A DNA stretch of 64,000 nt from Pseudomonas khavaziana (lineage in GTDB: Bacteria > Pseudomonadota > Gammaproteobacteria > Pseudomonadales > Pseudomonadaceae), in NCBI RefSeq assembly GCF_019145205.1, contig NZ_JAHSTT010000001.1, positions 310,001 to 374,000 of the forward strand. The letters run 5' to 3'. Under the pieces are notes generated by a model that ran no database searches, had not been told where the DNA came from, and saw only the letters and a list, made by a program, of their open reading frames with translations. This document shows, piece by piece, positions 26,029 to 36,400 of the stretch (position 1 is the first letter of the stretch; each line of letters starts with the position of its first letter). A program made the translations under genes and the position numbers.

Positions 26029-27987
26029 ATGCCCGACACTAATCCCCTGCTGCTGCCCAATGATTGGCCGCCGTTTTCAGCGATCCAGGCGCACCACCTG
26101 GTGCCCGCCATTCAACAGATCATCAGCGAGTGCCGCAGTGTCACCGCTTCGATTATTGCCAGTCAGGCAGCCTTTCCCACCTGGGATGACCTGGTGCTGG
26201 CCGTGGATGAACTGGAAGCGCGCCTGGATGGTTTTGTGCACGTCCTCACCCTGCTTGACTCCGTCCCCCAAGGTTTGGCCTGGCAGCAGGCATCAACGCG
26301 TAGTCAAGCGATGGCAACACAGTACAAAGCCGAGCTGGCAGGCAATGGCGACCTGTATCGGCTTCACCGACAACTGGCCGCCAGCCCTATAGCCGCGCTG
26401 TTCAGTGAGCAACGCCAAAGCGCGCTGCAAAAAAAACTGCGCAAGTACAGCGTGGCCGGCCTTGAGCTGTCACCGGAAAAGCAGCTGCAGCTCAGTGCGT
26501 TGAACCAAGACATCGACGTCTTCAGCCAGGCATTCCTGGACCGCGTGAAAAACGCAAACGATGCATGGCGCAAGCATATCCTGGACGCGTCAGTGTTGAG
26601 CGGACTGCCTGATTCAGCTCAGGCACGCATGGCGAGTGCGGCTACGGCGGCCGGTCTGCAAGGCTGGTTATTGACCCTGTCGGAGCAGTCCTTTCGCGAG
26701 GTGATGACTTACGCCGATCATCGAGGCTTGCGTAAGGAAATCATGCTCGCGTACTACAGCCGTGCAGTGAACAGCGACCCGGAGGCGATCGCCGATGACA
26801 ATGAACAGGTGCTGACAGCGCTGCTCTATAGTCGTCACCAGAAAGCGCAACTGCTGGGTTATGCCAATTTCGCTCAACTGGCACTGGTGGAGCAGATGGC
26901 AGGCACGACGGAGCAGGTCAGCGTATTTATTCACCAACAGATCGACCTGGCACGCACAACGTTTACCCACGAGGCACAGCAACTGCAAAACTATGCCGCG
27001 CAACGCGGTATCGATGTGCTGGAGCCCTGGGACCACGACTATTTCGCGGAAAAAATCCGTCAGGATCTGGCGGGCATCTCCCAGCAAACCGTGGGCAACT
27101 ACTTCCCGTTTGAGTGGGTACTGCAAAGGCTATGCGCGTTCGCCAAGACCCTGTTCGGCGTCGATTTGATCGAACAGGCCACGGTCGATACCTGGCACCC
27201 GGATGTGCGGGTATTTGAGCTCAGAGAGTACGCAGAACCGATCGGGTATTTGTTCATTGACCCTTATCGGCGCAGTGAGGCGGCGGGGTTTGGCTTCACA
27301 TCCAGTCTACGAAGCCACCGAATGACGGCTGAAGGACGACCAAAACTGCCCGTGGCGGTGCTGCGTACCCAAATGCCGGCCCCGATCACGACCCATCCTT
27401 GCTTGATGGATCATTTACAGCTGCGGGTCTTGCTACACGAGTTCGGCCACTGCCTGCAGCACCTGTTGACCTCGGCGCCTTATCGGACGATCTCCAGTAT
27501 TGATCAACTGAGCCGGGATGCGTCGGAGTTCGTCAGCCAGGTCTTGGAGCAGTTCTGCTTTACACCCTCGTTCCTGATCTGGCTCTCGAACCATTTCCAG
27601 ACGGGAGAACCGTTGCCTGACGACATGGCCACCAGAATCAGCCGGTTGATTCACACCCAGACCAGTCAGGAAACCGCCAGGGTTTTGCTCACAAGCCTGG
27701 TCGACTTCGAGTTGCACCGCACTCACGGTGACGGACGCACACCCCATGAGGTTTTCAGCCAATGCAACGCGCAAGTCGGGCATTTGCAATGGCCGGCTGG
27801 CGCTCGTCCACTCAATAGCTTTGAACAACTTATCGACTATGGAGCCAACGCCTACTCCTACAGGTGGTCGGGTGTCCTGGCCAGGCAGGCATTTGAGCGG
27901 TTCGAGCGTGACGGGCTGTTCAACCCCGAGACCGGGAAAGCCTTTCGTGAAGCGTTCATCACTCAAGGGACACCGGCACATTGTTAA
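26029..27987 (+). CDS. M3 family zinc oligopeptidase (PrlC-like), C-terminus altered
   Basis: A 652-aa thimet-oligopeptidase-family protein. The active site is H470-E-F-G-H474 in 'VLLHEFGHCLQHLL', with E500 (RDASEFVSQVLEQF) as third zinc ligand. 'ANAYSYRWSGVLARQAFERF' near the C-terminus is also typical. It should cleave short peptides in the cytoplasm and looks like a second paralogue beside housekeeping PrlC. Family members end with a 'FRGRxP...LLRHxG' tail. Here the reading frame stops at 27985 after 'FITQGTPAHC', while the -1 frame immediately continues with 'LALFRGEGDSCAEHSEA', which resembles that tail. A small indel near 27980 has probably cut about 20 residues. The catalytic domain is intact, so activity may survive. 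Confidence 0.85.
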   Translation: MPDTNPLLLPNDWPPFSAIQAHHLVPAIQQIISECRSVTASIIASQAAFPTWDDLVLAVDELEARLDGFVHVLTLLDSVPQGLAWQQASTRSQAMATQYKAELAGNGDLYRLHRQLAASPIAALFSEQRQSALQKKLRKYSVAGLELSPEKQLQLSALNQDIDVFSQAFLDRVKNANDAWRKHILDASVLSGLPDSAQARMASAATAAGLQGWLLTLSEQSFREVMTYADHRGLRKEIMLAYYSRAVNSDPEAIADDNEQVLTALLYSRHQKAQLLGYANFAQLALVEQMAGTTEQVSVFIHQQIDLARTTFTHEAQQLQNYAAQRGIDVLEPWDHDYFAEKIRQDLAGISQQTVGNYFPFEWVLQRLCAFAKTLFGVDLIEQATVDTWHPDVRVFELREYAEPIGYLFIDPYRRSEAAGFGFTSSLRSHRMTAEGRPKLPVAVLRTQMPAPITTHPCLMDHLQLRVLLHEFGHCLQHLLTSAPYRTISSIDQLSRDASEFVSQVLEQFCFTPSFLIWLSNHFQTGEPLPDDMATRISRLIHTQTSQETARVLLTSLVDFELHRTHGDGRTPHEVFSQCNAQVGHLQWPAGARPLNSFEQLIDYGANAYSYRWSGVLARQAFERFERDGLFNPETGKAFREAFITQGTPAHC

Positions 27988-28046
27988 AGTCACTGGCGCT
28001 TTTTCGGGGTGAAGGCGACTCCTGCGCCGAGCACTCCGAGGCATGA
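27984..28046 (+). pseudogene. Out-of-frame remnant of the M3 peptidase C-terminus
   Basis: In the -1 frame relative to the peptidase, 27984-28046 reads 'LKSLALFRGEGDSCAEHSEA' then TGA. The FRG followed by an acidic stretch and a final HSx matches the pattern at the end of M3A oligopeptidases. It has no start codon of its own, so I read it as the displaced end of the upstream gene. Confidence 0.55.
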
Positions 28047-28091
28047 CGCTTCGTTGTATATATAGCGCATCGGCGCAAGCCTGAACTGCCA

Positions 28092-28113
28092 GAGTGATCC
28101 TCCCGGATCACTC
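28092..28113. promoter_or_regulatory. Perfect hairpin upstream of giant gene 3
   Basis: GAGTGATCC (28092-28100) and GGATCACTC (28105-28113) pair perfectly around TCCC, 43 bp before the start of giant 3. There is no T-tract. It may be an operator, or an end-stem of the peptidase message. Confidence 0.4.
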
Positions 28114-28156
28114 ATGGCTGTTCATCCAGCAGCCAGGCCTGCATGGAGCGCACTTG

Positions 28157-31100
28157 ATGGCTAGCGATAACCTTCCGTATTTTTTCCGCGAAACCCAAAC
28201 CGACCGTACACAACTGACCGAGCGCCAAAGCACGCGCCACTTCACGCTCCAGGACCTCGACTGGCTCGACACTGTCTATCTGGCCACTGATGCCTTGCGC
28301 CAGGCACAAAAAGCGCCGATGCAGGTGCACACCCTGCACCTGAGCGTGCCCGATAAACAGCCGATTGAACTGGCGGGCGCGTTTGTCATGAGCCCCGCCC
28401 CAGGCGCAGGGGTATTTCTCTACACCCCTGCTCGAGGCCTGGAAAAGCTGGAAAGCCATCGGGCACTCAATACCCAATTGGCAACCTGGCTGAAGGATCC
28501 CGTGCAGCGCCAACCGTTGCTTGATTACCTGTCCATTGCCCAGCAAGCGCAGCTGGCGTCGGAGACGAGTCTGAGTATTTCCACCCAAACCGTGGCTGGG
28601 GCTGTCTTCGAAGCACAGCAAGCGACCCTTGCCAACAACCGGCTTGAAAATGCCCGCCTGATGCGCGAGGAACTGCTCAAGCTGCCCAGTTTCACGTCTT
28701 TGCTGGATGAATACATCGCCGCACAAATGGCCCAGTCCTTCGCAGGTATCGACCAGCGCCAGACTCAAGTGCAGAGCACCCTCGTCGATACTTCCAGCTC
28801 CTCGGGTGGCACCGCTACGCCAGCGTCCCGACACACCACCATGCGTTCCCTGCATGAAACCGTGTTGATGTATTTCGTCGCCGACGGCTGGCCAAGGGGA
28901 GAAACCCGCCATTACTCCAACCCCCAGCGATTGACTCAGGACGCCGATGATCAGTTGCGTTGGGAAACCTCAATCCAAGGGCTGGCCCGGGGGCTCAGCG
29001 CATACATGCTGCAGCAGCCCAAGTTGTTCTGGCAGCAACCGGCTTCGACCGGAATGACGCGACAGCAGTTGTTTATCCAAGCGATGTTCCATGGGTTTCT
29101 CACCGTCCTGCTGGACCAGCAACAGCAAGGCATCATTTCGCCTGGGCAGCGTCTGCAACTGCAGGCGCTGCCGCTCAAGGCCGACCCTGGCGCGATCATC
29201 ATCGCCCCCGCCCTGGCGGTCGATAAAGCTCTGCTGGAGGGGCCGCGACAGCCCTCGACCGAGCTGGCCAGCACTTTGATTATCCGCGATGACAAAAGCG
29301 GCGAGGCATCGCTCTGGCTGCTCTATAGTCCCCACATGGGCTTACAGACGTTTACCGAGCTGGACTCACTCAAAGCCCACCTTCTCGGTCACCTGAACCC
29401 CCAGCAGCATCCCACCGCCTGGAGAAACTATCTGTCCAGGCAGGAGCGCTGCAGCGAAGTCGACCTGCAAACCAGTGACATTACCCGCGCGCCCATCACC
29501 GGGAGCATTTTCCAAAGCCTCCTGGAAGGCATCATTCAAAAGCAAGGACGCAACCTTGGATATGCGCTGGACCAGTATCGCCTGAGCCAGGGCACCCTGG
29601 ACCTCGACGCGCTGGTCGACCATGTGCTGGATGTGCGCGGCATGGTTGATCCAGCACTATTGACCCTCGAACCCATGGGGCGCTGGAGTACACAGTTGGC
29701 GGCCAGCTGGACGGCGAGTGCGCTGCAACCGAGGATTCCACCAACGCTCCTGGCGATGCGCACCACGGTGCATTTGCTCGAAAACGTCGCTGCCGAAATC
29801 GAGCAGCAACGATCGTCGCGGCCCTCGCTGGAACGCTCGGCCATTACTTATCTGAATACCAGACTGCACAGCCTCAAGCTTGCGCAGCTGCAGGCTGCGT
29901 GCCTGTCGGTGCGGTATTACAGCCGCCCCTCGAGTGCCACCGGACAACCTCAGCTATTGTCATCGAGCAGCATGGTCGAGCATTTCCTGGCGCGCTTATG
30001 TGGCGAGGCGGGCCCACTCACCGACTCGCCGGACACCCAGTTCTATTCGACCGCGCCAGACAAAACCGCCAGCAAGATCCCGGGCCTGGAGGTCAAGACC
30101 TTCAATCATCTGATCGAAACGGCCATGGGCGGTTTTACCCAGTATCTACGTCGGACCCACAGCCTTTACCCCAATATGGAGCCGGTGCTGAAAAAAGCCA
30201 TGGAGATGGGCCTGATCGCAGAAATGCAACTCAGGCTTTGGAACAACGCTGTGTTACCTATCGACTACGAAGTGCTCTCTAGCGTGCTGGGTATCTACGC
30301 CAGGGACCTGCGCCTGAGTGTCAACGGGTTTCGTCCTGATGCGTTTTACTTGAAGGTAGCGATCATCGGGCAAGCGACCTCGCACGCCCTCAAGAACTGT
30401 TTCGTGTTGACCGAGCGTGGTGGGCTGGACCCTCAATATTCGGGGCGCATGCTGCTATGGACGCCCGCATTGGGGCTGGAAGGTTTCGGTTCACTAAGTC
30501 AGTTCAAAGCTTCAGTGGATCAACGCCTGGCAGATCCGGTCGAACGCCAGGTTTTCCTGGAAAACCTGGCTCGACCGGACTGGCAGACCTACCCGACCTA
30601 TGCGCTCAGTACCCTTGAACTGATCGAAGACAACCTTGTTGAGCACGTGCAACGAACCCATGCCCAACAAAAAGACCTTGAACTGGCACACATCCTGTCG
30701 ATGCAGCTGTCGGTCCAGCAGTTGCACAAGCTATGGCAGGTTCAAGTCACGCAAAGCCTGGCGCCCACCAATGTGCAGCGGGCCATGGAGATGGCCCAGT
30801 CCATGATCGTGCAACATGGCCTGCAGTGGTTGGGCCACGCCAGTGCTGTCGATCAACAGCTCTATGCCGAACTGCTGGAGCAGTATCGAAACAATGTCAA
30901 TGACAACCAGGATTACCTGCATGGGATCGACTCGCTGGCTCAGTTCACGCGCAAGAAGCTCATTGCTTTGCTGACAACGCTGTACGACCGCAGCAGCGTC
31001 ACCCCTGATGAAATCGAAGTGGGTCTGCCGGCCCAGGGCGACACGCCAGCCCGCAATCAGTCGCTGCTGGGGTATGCACTGAGTCATCAATCGTATTGGA

Positions 31101-33334
31101 AGGATGAGGTGCCGTTCTTCGCCGGTACCGGAACAACGCCGTTGCCTGACACCCTGGATGCGCGCACATTGAAGACTCGGATTCAGGCGCTGAAGGTCAA
31201 CGCGGCTTATCAGGCTTACATCGAGTCCTGTCTGGGCTCTGCCAGTGCGGATTTTGCGCAACGCTCAACGCGGTTCGCCAAGCAGTTGCCTTGGCAATTG
31301 ATGCAATACGCTCACAGCCTGACGTTGCAAGGCCAGCTTTCACCGACGGCCTTCGGGCTTATCCAGCAGGTCATGGATATGCCGGATGCAATCGCCCGGG
31401 CGACCGTGGCAGGTGCCGACGCCATGATCTGTCCCCTGCAGTTGCTGATCGATGCCGGCACGAAAACCCTCAAGGTGCCTGGAGTCTACTTGATCGGTCG
31501 TACCGGTGCCGGCAAGACGCCTCAAGTGCTCTATGCGCCTTACAGCCCCGGTCATACCCTCAAGGAATACCCGCATGAGGCCGAGCTGGTTGCTGAACTG
31601 ACGTCACCAGGCGCCTTGAATAGCTGGGTTTTGCAGGTGGCCCAGGCAGTCGACCAGGACGCGCTGACAGCCGCCCTGAAAGGAAAATCGGTGAGACTGG
31701 CTTACAACGCCATCCACATGCCGCTGTTCAAACAGCTGTTCATCGATAATACCGAGCTGCTGGTACGCTTGCTCGGCTGTCAGAACAAAGCCGACGCGCA
31801 GACCGCCTGGGATACGGTCAAGGCTGTGTTTGCAGAGGGCGTGCAGGCTGCCAGCGTGTTCCTGCCCGCAAAGCTGGCGTATCCCTTGATCGTCTGGCAG
31901 AGCTATAAACTGTTCAAAGCCAGCGCCGATGAGCTGCAAAGCCAGAACTGGCATGAGGCGCTTGGGCAGTTCATCGCGGGGGTTGCCCTGATCGCGGGCC
32001 TGCGGCGCTCCAGCCCCTGGGTGCCTGAGAGCGGCAGCCCGCCGACGCCCGCGCCCAGACCGGCGTTTGCAACCCCGGCAACGGCTGTGGCGTCCTGGCC
32101 CGCGCTGGATATAACCGCCGCGCGCCGCACCCGGCTACAAGGTTTTGAAGTCCTTGAGCCAACCTTGGCCAGCCTGGTCAAAGACACCGCGCTCAACCTG
32201 TACCGGTCCGCTTCCAATCACGACTACGCCGCCGTGGCAGGGAAAGTCTACCGGGTTATCAAGCTCGGCCTGGACTGGCACATAACCGGTGACGCCGAAG
32301 TCGGCCCCTTGGTGCACAGCAACACACGACAACAGTGGATGCTCAGTAGCAGCGACCCGTTGCTGACCGGCCGCAGAGCGGTTGCGCGATTGACCAATCG
32401 CTTTTACTCAGAGCCATTTGCCCGGCCAAGTATGAATATATTGGCCATCGGCATGCGCGATATTCGCGCGCTTTACGCTCAAGAATCACTGATGATCACT
32501 GAGGCGCTGGCAATGGCGACGTTCTATGCGAAGAACGCCGAGGAGAACCTGCGCCTGCTACAGCAAACGCCCCTTGCGGTGCCTGACGTGGCCGAACAGA
32601 TCAAAATGTTCTTTGGCTTGCAGACCCTCGAAGCCCTGCATCTGGAAAAAATCCGCGAGGTTGTCGACAAGGTGTGCAATGCGTTGATCGAGCCCTCGCT
32701 GACCTCACCGTCTTCGAAGCGATTTGTCATTGGCCGCTCGAGAATGCCCGCGCTCACAGGTGCCTACAAGGTGCTGGCCTTCACGATTGTCCCCGATCCC
32801 CTTCAGTTGCTGTACTTGACCGAGGCGTTTTTCAGCCCGGGCTTAAAATACAGTCATCTGTTGATAAAACCCTTCTATGTCAATGTTCACGCGCGTGCCA
32901 CTACCCTCATACATGAGGTCTCTCATCATGTGTGCGGCACCCTGGACCTGGCTTATGTGCATTCCACCCATCCCTTCCATGACTTGATCGACCCTCAGGT
33001 GCCTGACGGCAATAGCACTAAAACGGTGTTGGAAAACCGCCAGTTGTCACGACTGTCGCTCAAGACTCCGATCCATGAATTGTTCCAGGTTGTGGATATC
33101 GCCACCGGCCTCAAAACTGATCCGGCCCAGGGCACGTCAACGGCGCCGGTGCTCAATCGACTGCTCGCCGCGACGGGTACGCAAACCCTGAGCGATGCTC
33201 GACGTGTTTTCCGGACCGATGCGCTCAAACGCGTCGTCACCGTGCTTAACAACGCCGACTCCGTAGCCTATTTGATTGCACTGGTGGGACGTCGAAAAGC
33301 CATACCCATCGGCTTAACCAGCAATTCGCCCTGA
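28157..33334 (+). CDS. Giant DUF6543-like protein 3 with C-terminal aspzincin-type zinc protease motif
   Basis: 1725 aa from the ATG at 28157, chosen for GGAGCG six bases upstream; the in-frame start at 28094 would place a hairpin inside the gene. Four copies of the shared module occur: 'VFLYTPARGLEKLESH' (about 85), 'LWLLYSPHMGLQTFTEL' (about 386), 'MLLWTPALGLEGFGSL' (about 765) and 'VLYAPYSPGHTLKEY' (about 1125). Three of these are followed by an L-rich helix and a 'DPVxRQxxL'-like or similar turn. Near the C-terminus, H1586-E-V-S-H1590 is followed by G-T-L-D1597-L-A-Y. HExxH plus GTxDxAY is the signature of M35 aspzincin metalloendopeptidases, in which the Asp is the third zinc ligand. This suggests a peptidase payload on a shared toxin scaffold. 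No signal peptide is seen; delivery and target are unknown. Confidence 0.78.
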   Translation: MASDNLPYFFRETQTDRTQLTERQSTRHFTLQDLDWLDTVYLATDALRQAQKAPMQVHTLHLSVPDKQPIELAGAFVMSPAPGAGVFLYTPARGLEKLESHRALNTQLATWLKDPVQRQPLLDYLSIAQQAQLASETSLSISTQTVAGAVFEAQQATLANNRLENARLMREELLKLPSFTSLLDEYIAAQMAQSFAGIDQRQTQVQSTLVDTSSSSGGTATPASRHTTMRSLHETVLMYFVADGWPRGETRHYSNPQRLTQDADDQLRWETSIQGLARGLSAYMLQQPKLFWQQPASTGMTRQQLFIQAMFHGFLTVLLDQQQQGIISPGQRLQLQALPLKADPGAIIIAPALAVDKALLEGPRQPSTELASTLIIRDDKSGEASLWLLYSPHMGLQTFTELDSLKAHLLGHLNPQQHPTAWRNYLSRQERCSEVDLQTSDITRAPITGSIFQSLLEGIIQKQGRNLGYALDQYRLSQGTLDLDALVDHVLDVRGMVDPALLTLEPMGRWSTQLAASWTASALQPRIPPTLLAMRTTVHLLENVAAEIEQQRSSRPSLERSAITYLNTRLHSLKLAQLQAACLSVRYYSRPSSATGQPQLLSSSSMVEHFLARLCGEAGPLTDSPDTQFYSTAPDKTASKIPGLEVKTFNHLIETAMGGFTQYLRRTHSLYPNMEPVLKKAMEMGLIAEMQLRLWNNAVLPIDYEVLSSVLGIYARDLRLSVNGFRPDAFYLKVAIIGQATSHALKNCFVLTERGGLDPQYSGRMLLWTPALGLEGFGSLSQFKASVDQRLADPVERQVFLENLARPDWQTYPTYALSTLELIEDNLVEHVQRTHAQQKDLELAHILSMQLSVQQLHKLWQVQVTQSLAPTNVQRAMEMAQSMIVQHGLQWLGHASAVDQQLYAELLEQYRNNVNDNQDYLHGIDSLAQFTRKKLIALLTTLYDRSSVTPDEIEVGLPAQGDTPARNQSLLGYALSHQSYWKDEVPFFAGTGTTPLPDTLDARTLKTRIQALKVNAAYQAYIESCLGSASADFAQRSTRFAKQLPWQLMQYAHSLTLQGQLSPTAFGLIQQVMDMPDAIARATVAGADAMICPLQLLIDAGTKTLKVPGVYLIGRTGAGKTPQVLYAPYSPGHTLKEYPHEAELVAELTSPGALNSWVLQVAQAVDQDALTAALKGKSVRLAYNAIHMPLFKQLFIDNTELLVRLLGCQNKADAQTAWDTVKAVFAEGVQAASVFLPAKLAYPLIVWQSYKLFKASADELQSQNWHEALGQFIAGVALIAGLRRSSPWVPESGSPPTPAPRPAFATPATAVASWPALDITAARRTRLQGFEVLEPTLASLVKDTALNLYRSASNHDYAAVAGKVYRVIKLGLDWHITGDAEVGPLVHSNTRQQWMLSSSDPLLTGRRAVARLTNRFYSEPFARPSMNILAIGMRDIRALYAQESLMITEALAMATFYAKNAEENLRLLQQTPLAVPDVAEQIKMFFGLQTLEALHLEKIREVVDKVCNALIEPSLTSPSSKRFVIGRSRMPALTGAYKVLAFTIVPDPLQLLYLTEAFFSPGLKYSHLLIKPFYVNVHARATTLIHEVSHHVCGTLDLAYVHSTHPFHDLIDPQVPDGNSTKTVLENRQLSRLSLKTPIHELFQVVDIATGLKTDPAQGTSTAPVLNRLLAATGTQTLSDARRVFRTDALKRVVTVLNNADSVAYLIALVGRRKAIPIGLTSNSP

Positions 33335-33380
33335 GTCGTAATCCTTATTAGCGGTGCACCGAGCGAGTCTGGCGTGGCTA

Positions 33381-33418
33381 AACCTGTGGCGAGGAAGCAA
33401 ACCACCTCGCCACAGGTT
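33381..33418. terminator. REP-type hairpin between convergent giant genes 3 and 4
   Basis: AACCTGTGGCGAGG (33381-33394) and CCTCGCCACAGGTT (33405-33418) are perfect 14-bp arms around a 10-base loop. CCTGTGGCGAGG is a common Pseudomonas REP core. Its position in the 108-bp gap between two convergent genes makes it a likely bidirectional transcription end. Confidence 0.75.
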
Positions 33419-33442
33419 GCATGTAGTTGGCTCTAACGTCGA

Positions 33443-36400
33443 TCAGGCATGTTGCAAGGCAGCCTGTGTGGCGAGGGTCAGTTGCCGCACCAGGCGGTTG
33501 AGTTCCGCCTGCTCCAGGTCGACCAGTGACTGACGCCGCTCCAGATAGTCTTCCGAGCGTTTGTCTGTCAGCTCCTTATCCAACTGTCGCACTTTGTGCT
33601 TGATACTGTCCTTGACGGTAGAAAAGGGCTCCGGATGACTCCTGGCCAGGTACTCGATCCAGAATCCTTCCATCAGCAACCATTCCTGCAAGGCCGAGCT
33701 TGCTCCGAGCCGACGCAGCTCGGTGCGAGCATCATCGAGCACCGTGTCGGTCACGTAGGTGTCAACGGTGTAGAGCAACTCCAATGGATGAAAGGGCAGG
33801 TCGAATTCATCGGCCAACTGGGCGCGCATATAAATAGTCACCTCGGCCGGGTCGACTTCCAGTGCGGCCATTTCCCGACGCTCAATGAACCTGGCGGAAA
33901 ACTCATCCAGTTGGTTCAAGTAAAAACGCCCGGTGGCCAATTTCAGCAAGTCCCTGTCGCTCTCGTAGGTACGAGTCTTTGCCTTGGCCTGGTGTATGCG
34001 AAGTTCAAGCTCCATCTTGGTGAACGCCAGCAGGACGCTGTCTCCGCAGTCACCGGCACCGTAGGTATTGAGGCAGACGTTGTTGCGCAGTTCAGTGGAG
34101 TCGGCCATCGCCAGCAATAAGGTCCAGACTCTTGTGGTCAGTGCTTGCCTGGACTCGCTGGAGGCGCTGTAGGCATAGGTATTGGGCAGGTCTCGAAGCA
34201 CTTCGAATACATCATCTGCGTGTACCGATTCATTGGCGCGCAGCTGCTCCCATAGCTGCTTGCGCTTGGGATGTTCGGTCGCCGGCACACCGGCCAGCCA
34301 CTGGTCTATCTCGTGCGGCGCAGCCGGCGCATGTTGTGGCCCCCGCGCTGCACCGCCCAAGCGGATGCCGGTACTCTGCCTGTATTCGTCGAGCCTGAGC
34401 CATGTGTCCGGGCTCAAGTCGTTGCCATGCAGGTAAGTGTTGCGGTTGGTGAGGCGCATGCGTGCGTCGGTATACAGCACCGGGGGCACATGGGTGATGG
34501 AGTTATCCTGCAATAGCAGTGCATTCATATTGGGGCGCCGCTCGGCGCCAATCGGCCACTGGGTGATGCCGGTGCCGCGCAGGCTCAAGATCCGCAGGCG
34601 GGTCATGGTACTGACATCCGGCGTCAGTACCAGTGAGTTACCGTCCAGGTGCAACTCTTCCAGGCGCGTGAGAGACCTGAGGCGCTCGCGGGCCTCGACT
34701 GTCAGCCGGATGTCGTTGAAGCTCAGGTCCAGGTGCTCAAGCTGGGTCATATCGGTGATGCTGGTTGGCAGTTCAGTGAGCTGACAATCGACCTGCAGGT
34801 ACTTGAGGTTCACGAACTTGCTCAAGAACGCGTTGCCGGTGGCGGGAAATTCATCGGCCATCAGGCGCAACGATTCAATGTGTTCGAAACCTCGGGTGCC
34901 AAGGATGAAGTCGGGGTCGGGCAGGTCGTTGCCGTCCAGTTGCACCACCAGATGGTGGGCGTCGAACAGGCCGTTCTGATACGGAGCACCGGTTTCGCGA
35001 CGCCAGGCACGGCGGATCTGCTGGGCGACAAAGCGTCGCCTGCCCAGGTTCAAGCCGAGGGGGTCATCGGCGTCGTTGGCATGGGGGGCATCGGCCCAGC
35101 GCGTCAGGCCATGGTCCAGCGCCTGGTATTCGGCTTTGCGCCGTTGCAGTTCGATCAACGCAGCCGGGTCGCTCATGCCCAGGTCGTCGATCAGGTCGTG
35201 GGCGGCAGCCCGATTGAGGCTGGGATAGAGTTCGAGCACCTTGCTCACCAGGTCAACCGGTTGCTGGCTGCTAAATGGCCACAGGTTGCTCAGCGAGAAG
35301 GGGTAGGCGGTGAATGAGGTGTCCAGCGCCATGGGCGGCTGCAACCAATGGGGGATGTGGGGGATGTCCAGCAGGGCCTTGATGGCAATGCGCTGGTTAA
35401 GTGCCGCGTCGGCGATGCTGTTTTGCAGGGGTGCCAGTTCGACACCGCCCAGCACCAGACTGAGTGCCCCGAACAGGTCCTCGGCCGTGTCGCCCAGCAG
35501 TTGCCCCTGCTGGTCATATGCCAGGTAGCGCCCATCGACATTGGCCAGCACCTTGCGCGCGCTGCCGTCCAAGTGCCCGGCGCTGTTGAGCAATGCACCA
35601 TTGGCATCGACTAAATGGATGTCCAGCCGTGTGTTGGCTGGCCAGCCTGCCGCCGACTTGAGCAGGTGCAGGATGATCTTTTCGCTGTCAGGATTGCGCT
35701 GGGTGCGTAGGTACAGGCCTTCAAAGGCCCGGTTGAGGCGCACATCGTTGGCGCTCAGGCGCGCCTGCTCGGCCAGGCGCAGTCCGACCTCGTCGTGTTC
35801 ATGCAATTGCTTGAGTTCTCGGGGGCTGGCCTGTTCGAGCATTGCGTCGAGGGCACTGCCGGGCAGGTTGGGGTAGTGCTGCCGCAAACGACGTTGCAGG
35901 GCCGTGGTGCCATTGCTTTCACTTTGGGTATAGAGGGTGTCGAACAACTGTGTGCGCTCACGGTGAGCATACTCGGCGATTTTTTTGCCGAGTTTGAACA
36001 GGCGTTCTTCGAGACTTTCGGGCAGCTCATCCAGCAGAGCGCGGGCCACAGTGTCGTTCCTGACAATGGCGCTCAGCGGTTCGGCGCCGCGACTCTGTTC
36101 AAAGCTCATGCGGATGATATTCGGGGCTCTGGCGTTAGCGGCCGGGAAGCTGCGAATGATCTGCCCATCGCTGTCGACCACATGCAGTACATGGCTCGCC
36201 GGCCACGTGGGCAGCGCACACGCCAGCAACAATTGCAGGGCGGGCCGGGCATTGCCCTTGGCTGAATAGGTGGTCATGGCCTGGATGAAGGACTCGATCT
36301 CACGCTCGATGCGAAAGCGTTTGCTGGTATCGGCCAGCAGCGGCGGTGGCGGCAGGTTGGCGCTGTGCACCTGGCGCAGGGCACTGGGCGGGGTGCCTGT

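Noticed and set aside
31494..31520. Walker-A-like GRTGAGKT in giant 3
   Set aside because: It falls inside the shared LYTP module, where the other giants have unrelated residues, and no Walker B or other P-loop NTPase motif follows; most likely coincidental.
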